64,000 nucleotides of DNA from Streptomyces diastaticus subsp. diastaticus (GTDB taxonomy: Bacteria > Actinomycetota > Actinomycetes > Streptomycetales > Streptomycetaceae). A program made the translations under genes and the position numbers. This document shows positions 34,978 to 43,707 of this stretch, piece by piece (position 1 is the stretch's first letter; every line of letters begins with the position of its first letter). The DNA is taken from assembly GCF_011170125.1 (NCBI RefSeq), contig NZ_BLLN01000005.1, positions 2,232,001-2,296,000 of the forward strand, given 5' to 3'. The notes below the pieces were generated by a model. The model made no database searches. It saw only the letters and a program-made list of their open reading frames with translations, and was not told the DNA's origin.

Positions 34978-36918
34978 GTGAGCGGAACGACCGAAGGCCC
35001 GTCAGCCGCGACCGGGCAGGCACCGGCTGCGCCCCAGGAACACCGGCTCCACGAGACCAGGCCGCAGGAGCGGCCGCCGCACGACGCCCCGCCGTACGAG
35101 CCGTCCGTCCCGGCGCCCGCCGGGTGCGAGGCGCGGCCGCCGGTGCCGGGCGCCCGCGCCCACTCCCCCTCGGACGTCCGCGCGGACGCCTTCCGGCGCG
35201 CCCCCATGGCGATGGCCGTGCTCGACCGGGCGGGGCGGGTCGTCGAGGCCAACGACGCGTTCGCGGCACTGCTCGGCACCGGACCCGGCGCAGGCTCGCT
35301 GAGCCGGGTGGCGGCCGAACTGCTGGGACGGCCCGGCGACGAGGCGGTACGAGCGGTGCTGGAAGGGCGACGCGCCGGCCTCCGGCGCACCCGGCGGGTG
35401 CGGGACGCCGAGGGGCGCGCGCGGTGGTTACTGGTGGCGGTGGACCCGCCCCGGGCGGACGGCCCCGGCGGTGCGCTGCTGTCGGTGACCGACATCAGCG
35501 CCCGGCGGGAGCTGGAGGCGCGCGTCCGCGACCTGCGGATGCACGACCCGGTGACCCGGCTGCCCAACCGGGCGCTCTTCTTCGAACGACTCGCCTCCGT
35601 GACCGGGCCCACCGGTCCCGAGGGCGCCACGGAGCACGGCGAGCACCCCGAGGACCGCTGGCCGCCGGAGGCCGGACAGGCCCGCACCGGACGGATCGGC
35701 GTCTGCTACCTGGACCTCGACGGTTTCAAGGCCGTCAACGACACTTTCGGCCACCGCACCGGCGACCTGCTGCTGACCGCGGTCGCCGAGCGGCTGATCC
35801 GGGTCGCGGCCGCGGGAGCGCGCGGGGGCCGTACGCCGCTCGTGGCGCGGCTCGGCGGCGACGAGTTCGCCCTGCTGGTGCCCGACTCCTCGGGGACCGA
35901 GCAGCTCACCTCGCTGGCGTCGGCGGCGCTGGTGGCGCTGGAGGAGCCCTTCGACGCGGGCGGGGAGCGGCTCTCCGTGTCGGCCTCGGTGGGCGTCGTC
36001 GAGCGGCCGGCGGCCGCGACCTCCGCGACCGAGCTGATGCAGGACGCCGACACCACGCTGTACTGGGCCAAGGCCGACGGCGGCGGGCGGTGGACCCTCT
36101 TCGACCCCGAGCGCAACGCCCACCGGATGACCCGGCAGGTGCTCGCCGCCGAACTGCGGCCCGCGATCGGGCGTGGCGAGTTCGTCCTCGACTACCAGCC
36201 GCTGGTCGAGCTGGCCGACGGGACCACCAGCGGGGTGGAGGCGCTGGTGCGCTGGCGGCACCCCCAGTTCGGGACGCTGCCGCCCAGCCGCTTCATCGGC
36301 CAGGCCGAGGAGGACGGCTCGGTCGTCCAGCTCGGCCGGTGGGTGCTGCGCACGGCGTGCGCGCAGGCGCGGGCCTGGCAGGTGGCACGGCCCGGGCGCC
36401 GGGCGATCTTCGTCAGTGTCAACGTGGCCGTGCGCCAGGTCTGGGACTCCGACCTCGTCGCGGACGTGGCGGCGGCGCTGGAGGCGACCGGGCTCCCGCC
36501 CGAGCTGTTGCAGCTGGAGCTGACCGAGTCGGCGCTGATGGGGTCGGCCGGGCGGCCGCTGCGGGTGCTCCAGGCGCTCAGCGCCATGGGGGTGCGGATC
36601 GCGATCGACGACTTCGGCACGGGGTACTCGAACCTCTCCTACCTCAGCCGGCTGCCGGTCTCCGTGCTGAAGCTCGACGGGTCGTTCGTCCGCAGCTTCC
36701 GCGACGACGTGCCGCCCGGGGCCGCCGACGAGGTGGTGGTCGAGGCGATGGTGTCGCTCGCCCACCGGCTGGGGCTGACCGTGACCGCCGAGTGCGTGGA
36801 GACCGCGCAGCAGGCGCGGCGGTTGCTCGGCATCGGGTGCGACACCGGGCAGGGGTGGCTGTGGTCGCGGCCCGTCGGGCCGGAGCGGATCGCCGGTTTG
36901 CTGCGCCGACAGGGGTGA
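34978..36918 (+). CDS. PAS-GGDEF-EAL cyclic-di-GMP turnover protein
   Basis: 646 residues. A disordered Pro-rich N-terminus (~1-65) precedes a PAS domain (~70-180, PMAMAVLDRAGRVVEANDAF). A GGDEF domain (~190-380) has an intact active site RLGGDEF at ~293-298. An EAL domain (~390-640) has VEALVRWRHP at ~421 and DDFGTGYSNLSYL. Both catalytic motifs look intact and no RxxD inhibitory site precedes GGDEF, so it may be bifunctional. The protein is soluble. Its domain order and neighbourhood resemble the BldD-controlled CdgA of S. coelicolor, but orthology is not shown. The start is GTG at 34978; an adjacent GTG at 34975 is equally possible. Confidence 0.93.
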   Translation: MSGTTEGPSAATGQAPAAPQEHRLHETRPQERPPHDAPPYEPSVPAPAGCEARPPVPGARAHSPSDVRADAFRRAPMAMAVLDRAGRVVEANDAFAALLGTGPGAGSLSRVAAELLGRPGDEAVRAVLEGRRAGLRRTRRVRDAEGRARWLLVAVDPPRADGPGGALLSVTDISARRELEARVRDLRMHDPVTRLPNRALFFERLASVTGPTGPEGATEHGEHPEDRWPPEAGQARTGRIGVCYLDLDGFKAVNDTFGHRTGDLLLTAVAERLIRVAAAGARGGRTPLVARLGGDEFALLVPDSSGTEQLTSLASAALVALEEPFDAGGERLSVSASVGVVERPAAATSATELMQDADTTLYWAKADGGGRWTLFDPERNAHRMTRQVLAAELRPAIGRGEFVLDYQPLVELADGTTSGVEALVRWRHPQFGTLPPSRFIGQAEEDGSVVQLGRWVLRTACAQARAWQVARPGRRAIFVSVNVAVRQVWDSDLVADVAAALEATGLPPELLQLELTESALMGSAGRPLRVLQALSAMGVRIAIDDFGTGYSNLSYLSRLPVSVLKLDGSFVRSFRDDVPPGAADEVVVEAMVSLAHRLGLTVTAECVETAQQARRLLGIGCDTGQGWLWSRPVGPERIAGLLRRQG

Positions 36919-36998
36919 CGGCCGCTCCGTCGGCCTCCCGGGGGCCGGTGGTGGGACCCGGCCCGGCGGCCTCGAACGCCGGCCGGCGGCCCCGGGCT

Positions 36999-37024
36999 GC
37001 TGATCCGCCGTCCACCGGATCAGC
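36999..37024. terminator. Hairpin between convergent genes (first)
   Basis: Perfect arms GCTGATCCG (36999-37007) and CGGATCAGC (37016-37024), 8-base loop; about 80 bases past the GGDEF-EAL stop. Confidence 0.5.
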
Positions 37025-37079
37025 CGCGGCGGTCGCTGCCGGCCTCGAACGCCACCCGGCCCGGAGACGCGGTCTCAGA

Positions 37080-37113
37080 CGCCGTCCGGGCCTGAAGGGT
37101 GGCTCGGACGGCG
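37080..37113. terminator. Hairpin between convergent genes (second)
   Basis: Perfect arms CGCCGTCCG (37080-37088) and CGGACGGCG (37105-37113), 16-base loop. May serve either convergent gene. Confidence 0.4.
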
Positions 37114-37238
37114 ACTGGACCGGGGCGGCCTCGGCGGAAGCCGGGCCGGGGGGGTCGGCGTCCGCCGAGGCCACCGGGGCCGGCGCGGCCCTGCCGCCTC
37201 GGCGGGTCCAGCCGGGTCCCGGCCGGCCCGGGCAGGAG

Positions 37239-38324
37239 TCATCCCAGGTCGGGCATCTCGTAGGCGTCGGCGATGAGCTCGTAGGAGCGGACGCGGGCGG
37301 CCTGGGTGTGGGCGTTGGCGGTGAGCATGAGTTCGTCCGCCCCGGTGCGCTTCTGGAGGTCGTCGAGGCCGGCGCGTACCTCGTCGGGGGTGCCGTGGAC
37401 GACGTTGGAGAGCCAGTCCTCGATGAAGTCCTGCTCGACGGGGGAGAAGGAGTGCGCCTCGGCCTCCTCGGGCGTGGGCACCAGTCCGGGCGCGCCTCGG
37501 CGCAGCCGGACCATGTTGAGGGCCCCGGTGAGCACCTGCCGACGGGCCTCCTTCGGGTCGTCGGCGGCGAACGCGGAGACGCCGATCATGGCGTAGGGGG
37601 CGTCCAGCACGGCCGAGGGCCGGAAGGATTCGCGGTACAGGTCGAGCGCGGGGATGGTGTTACGGGCCGAGAAGTGGTGGGCGAAGGAGAACGGGAGGCC
37701 CATCATCCCGGCGAGGCGGGCGCTGAAGCCGGAGGAGCCGAGCAGCCAGATCTGCGGCCGGTGCGGGGACTGCACGCCGCCCGCGGTGGTGGACTGGACG
37801 GGCCCGGGCACGGCGTGGATGCGCCGGTACGGGTGGCCGTCGGGGAAGTCGTCGTCGAGGAAGCGGATCAGTTCGGCGAGTTGCTCGGGGAAGTCGTCGG
37901 CGCCCTCGTGCAGCCGGTCGGTACGGCGCAGGGCGGCGGCGGTGGCCCCGTCGGTGCCGGGGGCGCGGCCGAGCCCGAGGTCGACGCGGCCCGGGGCCAG
38001 CGCCTCCAGGGTGCCGAACTGCTCGGCGATGACCAGCGGCGCGTGGTTGGGGAGCATGACGCCGCCGGAGCCGAGGCGCACCCGCTCGGTGTGGGCGGCG
38101 AGGTGGGCGAGGATCACCGCCGGGGAGGAGGAGGCGACGCCGGGCATGGAGTGGTGTTCCGCCACCCAGTGGCGGGTGAAGCCCCGGCGGTCGGCGGTCC
38201 GGGCGATCCGGACCGCCGCGTGCAGGGCGTCCGTGGACGTCTGGCCCGCGCCCACGGTGGCCAGGTCCAGTACGGAGAGGGGGGTCGGGGCGGTGCCCTG
38301 GGCCTTTCCTCGGATGTCGTCCAC
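37239..38324 (-). CDS. Luciferase-like (LLM class) flavin-dependent oxidoreductase
   Basis: 361-residue TIM-barrel monooxygenase using reduced flavin. Typical blocks are LSVLDLATVGAGQTSTDALH at the N-terminus, TRHWVAEHHSMPGVASSSPAV (flavin-site strand), RVRLGSGGVMLPNHAPLVIAEQ split over ~90-112, and GRVDLGLGRAPGTD. The C-terminal region VVHGTPDEVRAGLDDL followed by ADELMLTANAHTQ is also typical. The start GTG at 38324 has AGGAGG 7 bases upstream; the longer frame is not supported. Substrate unknown; it is not obviously linked to the neighbouring catabolic genes. Confidence 0.93.
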   Translation of the reverse strand: MDDIRGKAQGTAPTPLSVLDLATVGAGQTSTDALHAAVRIARTADRRGFTRHWVAEHHSMPGVASSSPAVILAHLAAHTERVRLGSGGVMLPNHAPLVIAEQFGTLEALAPGRVDLGLGRAPGTDGATAAALRRTDRLHEGADDFPEQLAELIRFLDDDFPDGHPYRRIHAVPGPVQSTTAGGVQSPHRPQIWLLGSSGFSARLAGMMGLPFSFAHHFSARNTIPALDLYRESFRPSAVLDAPYAMIGVSAFAADDPKEARRQVLTGALNMVRLRRGAPGLVPTPEEAEAHSFSPVEQDFIEDWLSNVVHGTPDEVRAGLDDLQKRTGADELMLTANAHTQAARVRSYELIADAYEMPDLG

Positions 38325-38425
38325 CGGGGTGCCTCCTGTTGCTGGGGGTGTGAACCCCTCCTTAACGGGAGGGTGACTCCGTTTTATTCCCCACCCGCCC
38401 GCCCCTGGTGGGGCCACCGGCCCGC

Positions 38426-39157
38426 TCAGGAGACCACTTGGGGCTTCTGGAGGAAGAGGGTACCCAGGGCGGGCTCGCGGACCCGGCGCCCGGCCAGCCG
38501 CAGCGCCTCCCAGACCGTGACCTGGTTGGCGGTGAGCACGGGCTTGCCCAACTCCTCCTCCAGTTCGGTGACGTACGCGGCGGTGTGCAGGGCGGTGTCG
38601 GGCAGGAGGACCGCCTCGGCGTCGGGGTGGTCGCCCGAGCGGGCCAGCTCCCGGACCTCGTCCCAGCCCCAGGTGCCGACCTCGGCCGCGGTGATGATGC
38701 CGCTGGCCCTCTCCTGGACGACTTCGGTACCGGCGGCCTCGAGGAAGCCGGAGAAGCGGCCCGCGACGTCGTCGGGGTAGGTCGCCGCCACCGCCACCCG
38801 GCTCGCGCCGATCTCCTTGACGGCGTGGGCGAAGGCGAACGAGGTGCTGGAGGCGGGGAGCCCGGCGGCCTGCGCGAGCGTGCGGACCTGCTCGTGGGCG
38901 CCGTCCCAGCCGTAGACGAAGCTGCCGCTGGTGCAGGCCCAGACGACCGCCTCGGCGCCGGAGAGGCGCAGTTCCTCGACGCCCGCACCGAGCCGGGCCT
39001 CGGAGCCCATCTCCAGCAGGGCGTCGACACGGTGGGCGTCCTCGCCGATGTCGGTGTGGATGACGTGCAGCCGGACGCTGCCGCCCATCAGCACCTCGAT
39101 GCGCGGGTAGTCGTCCTCGGCGGAGTGCCCCGGGTAGAGAAAGCCGAGCGCTGTCAT
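38426..39157 (-). CDS. Maleate isomerase/arylmalonate decarboxylase-family protein lacking the second active-site cysteine
   Basis: 243 residues of the Asp/Glu-racemase fold, closest in style to maleate cis-trans isomerase and EutA proteins. The first nucleophile motif ACTSGSF is present (Cys75), but the second-half motif, SCTN in its neighbour paralogue, reads LLPDTAL with Asp187 where the cysteine would be. Other blocks: ITAAEVGTWGWDEVREL and GKPVLTANQVTVWEALRLAG. A one-Cys enzyme of this fold could decarboxylate (as AMDase does) rather than isomerise; that is inference. It is transcribed leftwards 121 bases after the two-Cys paralogue, probably in one operon. Confidence 0.88.
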   Translation of the reverse strand: MTALGFLYPGHSAEDDYPRIEVLMGGSVRLHVIHTDIGEDAHRVDALLEMGSEARLGAGVEELRLSGAEAVVWACTSGSFVYGWDGAHEQVRTLAQAAGLPASSTSFAFAHAVKEIGASRVAVAATYPDDVAGRFSGFLEAAGTEVVQERASGIITAAEVGTWGWDEVRELARSGDHPDAEAVLLPDTALHTAAYVTELEEELGKPVLTANQVTVWEALRLAGRRVREPALGTLFLQKPQVVS

Positions 39158-39278
39158 GTGTGCCCTTTCCCTTTGTCGACGTTGCCGCTGGGACCTCTGG
39201 TCTCCCTCACGGGCTTACTGGCTCCGATTCCCGCACATCCGGCCGCCATGTCCCGCGAGCCCCGCCCCGGGGCGGTGG

Positions 39279-40118
39279 CTACCGGAGCGGGCTCTCCGGC
39301 AGGGCCGGCTCTTCGCTGCCGCCTCTGCGGGGTGCGGCCGGGCCCGGGGCCGTCGTGCCGAACTCGCTCACGCCGGGGCGGGCGGCCGGGTTGAGCAGCG
39401 CCTGGTACGGGCCGACGGCGCCGATGCCGAGGCGGCGCAGGGCGGACCAGACGGTCACCTGGTTGGCGGAGAGCACCGGGACGCGCAACTCCGCCTCCAG
39501 CTGGGGGATGACGTCGTAGGTGGGCAGGTTGGTGCAGCTGATGAACAGGGCGTCGACCGGCTTGCGGCGGACGGCGCGGTGGGCCATGGCGGAGACGTCC
39601 CGGTAGGGGACCTGCCAGATGTGGTGGGTGAGGCCGAGGTTGGCCCGTGCGGTGACCTCGATGCCGCCCCGGGCCAGGTACCGCTCCAGCGACCGGGTGA
39701 CCGACCGCGTGTAGGGGGTGACCAGGGCGATCCGGCGGGCGCCGATCTCCGCCAGGGCTTCGAGCACCGCTCCGGAGGTGGTGACGGAGGGGACACCGCC
39801 GGCCTGGGTCATGGCCGCGCGCATGGCGTGCTCCCCGGCGTGGCCGCCGACGAAGCTGCCCGAGGTGCAGGCGTAGGCGAGGACCTGGGGCTCGGCGGCG
39901 CTGAGGGCGCGGACCGCCTCGTGGAGCGTGGCGTGTTCGCTGACCAGCCGGGCGAGGTCGAGGCTGACCTCGACGGGGACGTAGGGGGTGCGGGTGAGAT
40001 GGAGCGAGACCTCGTCGGGTACCCATCGCCAGAGTTCCCGGTCGAGTGCGAAGTCGAAGGGTGCGACCACACCGACGCCGTGCTGAGGGTGCGGTCCGCC
40101 CAGAAAGGAGACGTCCAT
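39279..40118 (-). CDS. Maleate cis-trans isomerase/EutA-like protein (two-cysteine form)
   Basis: 279 residues. Both catalytic cysteines of the maleate-isomerase type are visible: Cys84 in YACTSGSFVGG and Cys195 in LFISCTNLPTYDVI. Further family blocks are RRIALVTPYTRSVTRSLERYL and RVPVLSANQVTVWSALRRLG. Members of this family isomerise maleate to fumarate; relatives called EutA sit in ectoine-utilisation operons beside Ehu transporters, as here. The C-terminus (~255-279) is Pro/Gly-rich. The start ATG at 40118 has only a weak GGGG upstream; an extended frame exists. Divergent from the D-2-hydroxyacid dehydrogenase gene. Confidence 0.88.
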   Translation of the reverse strand: MDVSFLGGPHPQHGVGVVAPFDFALDRELWRWVPDEVSLHLTRTPYVPVEVSLDLARLVSEHATLHEAVRALSAAEPQVLAYACTSGSFVGGHAGEHAMRAAMTQAGGVPSVTTSGAVLEALAEIGARRIALVTPYTRSVTRSLERYLARGGIEVTARANLGLTHHIWQVPYRDVSAMAHRAVRRKPVDALFISCTNLPTYDVIPQLEAELRVPVLSANQVTVWSALRRLGIGAVGPYQALLNPAARPGVSEFGTTAPGPAAPRRGGSEEPALPESPLR

Positions 40119-40376
40119 GAGCAGGCCCCAATTTTCGAAAGGGTGCTTGCGGAGACCGGCCGGAGCCGGGAGGGGTGCGGATGCCGGCGTGTGCGCCGGG
40201 ACGTCGGGACAGAGCCTGAAGCGCGTGCTCGGCCGAGAACTCTCCGTGACATCGGCGATTCCCCGTGGCGAAGGGCTTCTGTTGACGACGGTAGGTTCGG
40301 GTGCCAGCGTGGTCAATCCACACGTCTCGGACAGCTTCGGACCGGTACCTACCACGGAAGCGGAAGCACGTTGCCC
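40119..40376. promoter_or_regulatory. Divergent promoter region of the catabolic island
   Basis: 258 bases between leftward isomerase and rightward dehydrogenase genes. AT-richer than flanks, with TTTTCGAAA near 40130 and TTGACGACGGTAGGTT near 40283. It is a plausible site for the IclR regulator encoded at 46997, but no operator could be defined. Confidence 0.45.
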
Positions 40377-41381
40377 ATGGGTTTCCCGCACGTATCCGAC
40401 GAGGCGCTTCCGCCTCCCCCGTCACCGGGCCGGTCCGCCGGGCCCACCCTCCTGGTGCTCGACGCGGACCCGCCGCCACGGCTGGAATCCCTGGCCGGAC
40501 GGGCCCGGGTCCTGCACGCGGACGCCTCCTCTCTGGCCTCGCTGCTGCCCGAGGCGGACGTTCTGCTGGTGTGGGACTTCCTCTCCGACGCGGTCCGCGA
40601 GGCATGGCCCGGGCCGGGCCCGCGGCCCGGCTGGGTGCACACCGCCAGTGCCGGCGCGGACCGGCTGATCTGCCCGGAGCTGGTCGCCTCGGACACCGTG
40701 GTGACCAACGCGCGGGGCGTCTTCGACCAGCCCATCGCCGAGTACGTGGCCGCGCTGGTACTGGCCTTCGCCAAGGATCTGCCGCGCACGCTGGAGCTGG
40801 GCGCGGCCCGCGAGTGGCGCCATCGGGAGACGCGGCGGGTGGCTGGAACTCGCGCCTGCGTCGTCGGTTCGGGCCCGATCGGCCGGGCCATCTCCCGGGT
40901 GCTGACGGCGCTCGGGGTGCACGTCTCGGTGGTCGGCCGCACGGCCCGTAACGGAATCCACGGGCAGGAGGAACTGGACGCGCTGCTCGCCGCCTCCGAC
41001 TGGGTGGTCTGCGCGGCCCCGCTCACCGAGGAGACGCGCGGCCTCTTCGACGCCGGCCGGTTCGCCCGGATGAGGGAATCGGCGTACTTCGTGAACATCG
41101 GGCGCGGCGCGCACGTCGTCGAGGCCGACCTCGCCGGGGCGCTGGCGGCCGGGCGGATCGCGGGGGCGGCCCTCGACGTCTTCGCCACCGAGCCGCTGCC
41201 CGCGAGCAGCCCGCTGTGGGCGGCCCCGGGCCTGGTGGTCTCCCCGCACATGAGCGGCGACACCGTCGGCTGGCGCGACGACCTGGGCGAGCAGTTCCTG
41301 GAGCTGTACGCCCTGTGGGAGGCGGGCCGGCCGCTGCGGAACGTGGTCGACAAGGAGCGCGGGTATGTCCCCGGGCACTGA
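40377..41381 (+). CDS. D-2-hydroxyacid dehydrogenase (NAD(P)-dependent)
   Basis: 334 residues. The catalytic domain is split around a Rossmann domain with GSGPIGRAISRVLTALGVHVSVVGR as dinucleotide site (variant GxGxxG). Active-site residues are recognisable: Arg in FVNIGRGAHVVEADL, Glu in DVFATEPLP and His in VVSPHMSG. It reduces 2-ketoacids or oxidises D-2-hydroxyacids. The start ATG at 40377 has GGAAG upstream; upstream open frame is not coding. 126 bases separate it from the amidase gene on the same strand, so it likely belongs to the same catabolic unit. Confidence 0.92.
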   Translation: MGFPHVSDEALPPPPSPGRSAGPTLLVLDADPPPRLESLAGRARVLHADASSLASLLPEADVLLVWDFLSDAVREAWPGPGPRPGWVHTASAGADRLICPELVASDTVVTNARGVFDQPIAEYVAALVLAFAKDLPRTLELGAAREWRHRETRRVAGTRACVVGSGPIGRAISRVLTALGVHVSVVGRTARNGIHGQEELDALLAASDWVVCAAPLTEETRGLFDAGRFARMRESAYFVNIGRGAHVVEADLAGALAAGRIAGAALDVFATEPLPASSPLWAAPGLVVSPHMSGDTVGWRDDLGEQFLELYALWEAGRPLRNVVDKERGYVPGH

Positions 41382-41507
41382 CGGGGAGAGCTTGCGGGAC
41401 GACGGCCGCCGCGCTCCGGGCCCACCCCCCGCGCGGCGGACGGCCGTACGGAACTGATCGGCTGCACCCGGTCCCCCGCGGGCCGGGCGAACCCCCAGGA
41501 GGGGCGG

Positions 41508-43001
41508 ATGACCGACCGCATCGCACCGACCGACACCGAGGACCGCGCCGCCGCACCGCGCCCGGCCGCCCCCGAGCCCCGGATGCCCGCCCCCGGCGCG
41601 GGCGGCCGCCCCGCCCCGCCCACCGCCACCGCCCTGCTGGCCGCCTACCGGGCGGGCACCCTCAGCCCCGTGGAGGCCACCCGGGACGCGCTGGCCCGGA
41701 TCGCGGCGACCGAGCCGTCGGTGAACGCCTTCGTCCGGGTGGACGAGGAGGCGGCTCTGGCGCGGGCCGAGGAGTCGGCGCGCCGGTGGGAGCGCGGGGA
41801 GCCGGCCGGGCTGCTGGACGGGGTGCCGGTGACGGTGAAGGACATCCTGCTCCAGCGCGGCGGGCCGACGTTCAAGGGGTCGCGGACGACCGGGCCGCAC
41901 GGGCCGTGGGAGGAGGACGCCCCGTCGGTGGCGCGGCTGCGGGAACACGGCGCGGTCTTCCTCGGCAAGACGACGACTCCGGAGTTCGGCTGGAAGGGCG
42001 TGACCGACTCCCCGCTGAGCGGCGCGACCCGCAACCCGTACGACCCGGCGCTCACCTCCGGCGGCTCCAGCGGCGGCGGCGCGGCGGCGGTCGCCGTCGG
42101 CGCGGGCCCACTGGCGCTCGGCACGGACGGCGGCGGGTCGGTGCGCATCCCGGCCGCGTTCTGCGGGATCTTCGCCCTGAAGCCGACCTACGGGCGGGTG
42201 CCGCTGTACCCGGCGAGCGCCTTCGGGACGCTGGCGCACGTCGGCCCGATGACGCTGGACGCGCGGGACGCGGCGCTGATGATGGACGTGATCAGCGGCC
42301 AGGACGCACGTGACTGGTCGCAGTCGGGTCCGGTCGCCGAGAGCTTCCGGACCGGTCTGGACGAGGGGGTGCGCGGGCTGCGGGTGGCCTACTCCCCCAC
42401 CTTCGGCGGGCAGGTCGCGGTCGACCCGGCGGTGGCGGCGGCGGTGCGGGCGGGAGTGGAGCGGCTGGCGGCGCTGGGCGCCTGGGTGAGCGAGGACGAC
42501 CCGGACTTCACCGATCCGGTCGACGCCTTCCACACCCTGTGGTTCAGCGGGGCGGCGCGGGTGGTGCAGCCGCTGGGGCCCCGGGCGCGGGCGCGGCTCG
42601 ACCCGGGTCTGCGGGAGGTCTGCGGGCAGGGCGAGCGGTACAGCGCGCTGGACTACCTGGCGGCGGTCGACACCCGCATGGAGCTGGGCCGCCGGATGGG
42701 CCGCTTCCACGAGCGGTACGACCTGCTGGTGACGCCGACGCTGCCGGTCACGGCCTTCGACGCGGGCCTGGAGGTGCCGAAGGGCTCGGGCCTCCGCCGG
42801 TGGACGGGGTGGACGCCCTTCACCTACCCGTTCAACCTCACCCAGCAGCCCGCCGCCTCCGTGCCGGTCGGCACCGACGCCCGGGGGCGGCCCGTCGGCC
42901 TCCAGATCGTCGGGCCCCGCCACGCCGACGCGCTGGTACTGCGGGCGGCGCACGCCTTGTACGCGGCGGGGGCCGCCGGGATCGCACCCCCCGCGCTCTG
43001 A
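41508..43001 (+). CDS. Amidase (amidase-signature family)
   Basis: 497 residues. The Ser-cisSer-Lys triad is visible as Lys111 (VTVKDI), Ser187 (TSGGSSGGG) and nucleophile Ser211 (GTDGGGSVRIPA). It hydrolyses a carboxamide to acid plus ammonia; substrate unknown, but the linked Ehu importer, isomerases and dehydrogenase suggest a small imported amide or a ring-opened intermediate. The N-terminus has a Pro/Ala-rich extension of ~35 residues. The start ATG has AGGAGGGG upstream. A perfect hairpin terminator begins right after the stop. Confidence 0.95.
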   Translation: MTDRIAPTDTEDRAAAPRPAAPEPRMPAPGAGGRPAPPTATALLAAYRAGTLSPVEATRDALARIAATEPSVNAFVRVDEEAALARAEESARRWERGEPAGLLDGVPVTVKDILLQRGGPTFKGSRTTGPHGPWEEDAPSVARLREHGAVFLGKTTTPEFGWKGVTDSPLSGATRNPYDPALTSGGSSGGGAAAVAVGAGPLALGTDGGGSVRIPAAFCGIFALKPTYGRVPLYPASAFGTLAHVGPMTLDARDAALMMDVISGQDARDWSQSGPVAESFRTGLDEGVRGLRVAYSPTFGGQVAVDPAVAAAVRAGVERLAALGAWVSEDDPDFTDPVDAFHTLWFSGAARVVQPLGPRARARLDPGLREVCGQGERYSALDYLAAVDTRMELGRRMGRFHERYDLLVTPTLPVTAFDAGLEVPKGSGLRRWTGWTPFTYPFNLTQQPAASVPVGTDARGRPVGLQIVGPRHADALVLRAAHALYAAGAAGIAPPAL

Positions 43002-43037
43002 CCGGGCGTGCGCCCGCCGCGACGGGCGCACGCCCGG
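43002..43037 (+). terminator. Terminator of amidase gene
   Basis: Perfect 15-base arms (43002-43016 and 43023-43037), 6-base loop, immediately after the amidase stop. It may also serve the convergent DUF3830 gene ending at 43108. Confidence 0.8.
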
Positions 43038-43107
43038 GGCCGCGTCCCCGGTAACGCCCCTGGGCCGGACGGTGTCCGGTCCCCGGGGGCGTGTGCGGGG
43101 GGCGCGC

Positions 43108-43611
43108 TCAGGCGCGGCGGAAGCTCAGGGACTCGCCGAGCGCCCCCGCGCGCCAGAGGTCGTTGCAGGCGGCGGCCATCTCGTCCAGGCCCTCCACGAC
43201 CGTGCCCCAGACGATGCCGGGGATCCAGCCCATGTCGCCGTTGATGAGCAGGTTGTTGCGCTCGTAGAAGAGGGCGAGGTCGACCAGGGTCGCCCCGGCC
43301 CGCACATCCGCCCCGGTGGTGTCGTAGCCGTAGGCGCGGTTGCCGAGCTGGGTGCCGTTGAAGGTGAAGTAGCAGAGGTCCCCGGGGATGGGCGTGACCG
43401 TGGGGTTCTCCAGCGGCGGTTCCTGGGGGGCGAAGGGTTCGAAGAGGGCGTAGACCTCGTTGCGGGCGTACTTGGCGTGGTAGACGTCGCCGCTCAGCGG
43501 CAGCGCCTCCCACACCGCCGCGCAGGTGACCGGGGCCTTGTCGTCGAGGAGCCGTGCGGTGCACTGAACTCCCCGCTCGGGCAGGGAGATGTCGATGAAG
43601 CGTTCGGTCAT
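43108..43611 (-). CDS. DUF3830 family protein (cyclophilin-like fold)
   Basis: 167 residues matching the DUF3830 pattern: MTERFIDISLPERGVQCTAR at the N-terminus, then APVTCAAVWEALPL, VYHAKYARNEVYALFEPF, IPGDLCYFTFNG, and FYERNNLLINGDMGWIPGIV. The DUF3830/DUF369 group has a cyclophilin-like barrel and often sits beside amidases and amino-acid transporters; biochemical role unknown. Starts at ATG 43611 with weak ribosome site. Divergently transcribed from ehuB across 96 bases, so a shared control region is likely. Confidence 0.85.
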   Translation of the reverse strand: MTERFIDISLPERGVQCTARLLDDKAPVTCAAVWEALPLSGDVYHAKYARNEVYALFEPFAPQEPPLENPTVTPIPGDLCYFTFNGTQLGNRAYGYDTTGADVRAGATLVDLALFYERNNLLINGDMGWIPGIVWGTVVEGLDEMAAACNDLWRAGALGESLSFRRA

Positions 43612-43707
43612 GCACCCATGGTGCCCACTGGCTCCCGCCGGTACCTCCCACGACATGGGCGCAAATTCGTCCGCATACCTTGCGTGAGTTCGGGTAGCCG
43701 CGCGCCC

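Larger units (their letters stand above)
36919..37238. other. Convergent intergenic region with hairpins
   Basis: Lies between two convergent genes. Contains two perfect 9-base-arm hairpins and a 13-base direct repeat (GGCCTCGAACGCC near 36968 and 37041). No gene seen. Confidence 0.55.

Noticed and set aside
34978..36918. Assigning the symbol cdgA
   Set aside because: Domain order and neighbourhood fit, but several PAS-GGDEF-EAL paralogues exist in streptomycetes and no BldD site was found by eye.
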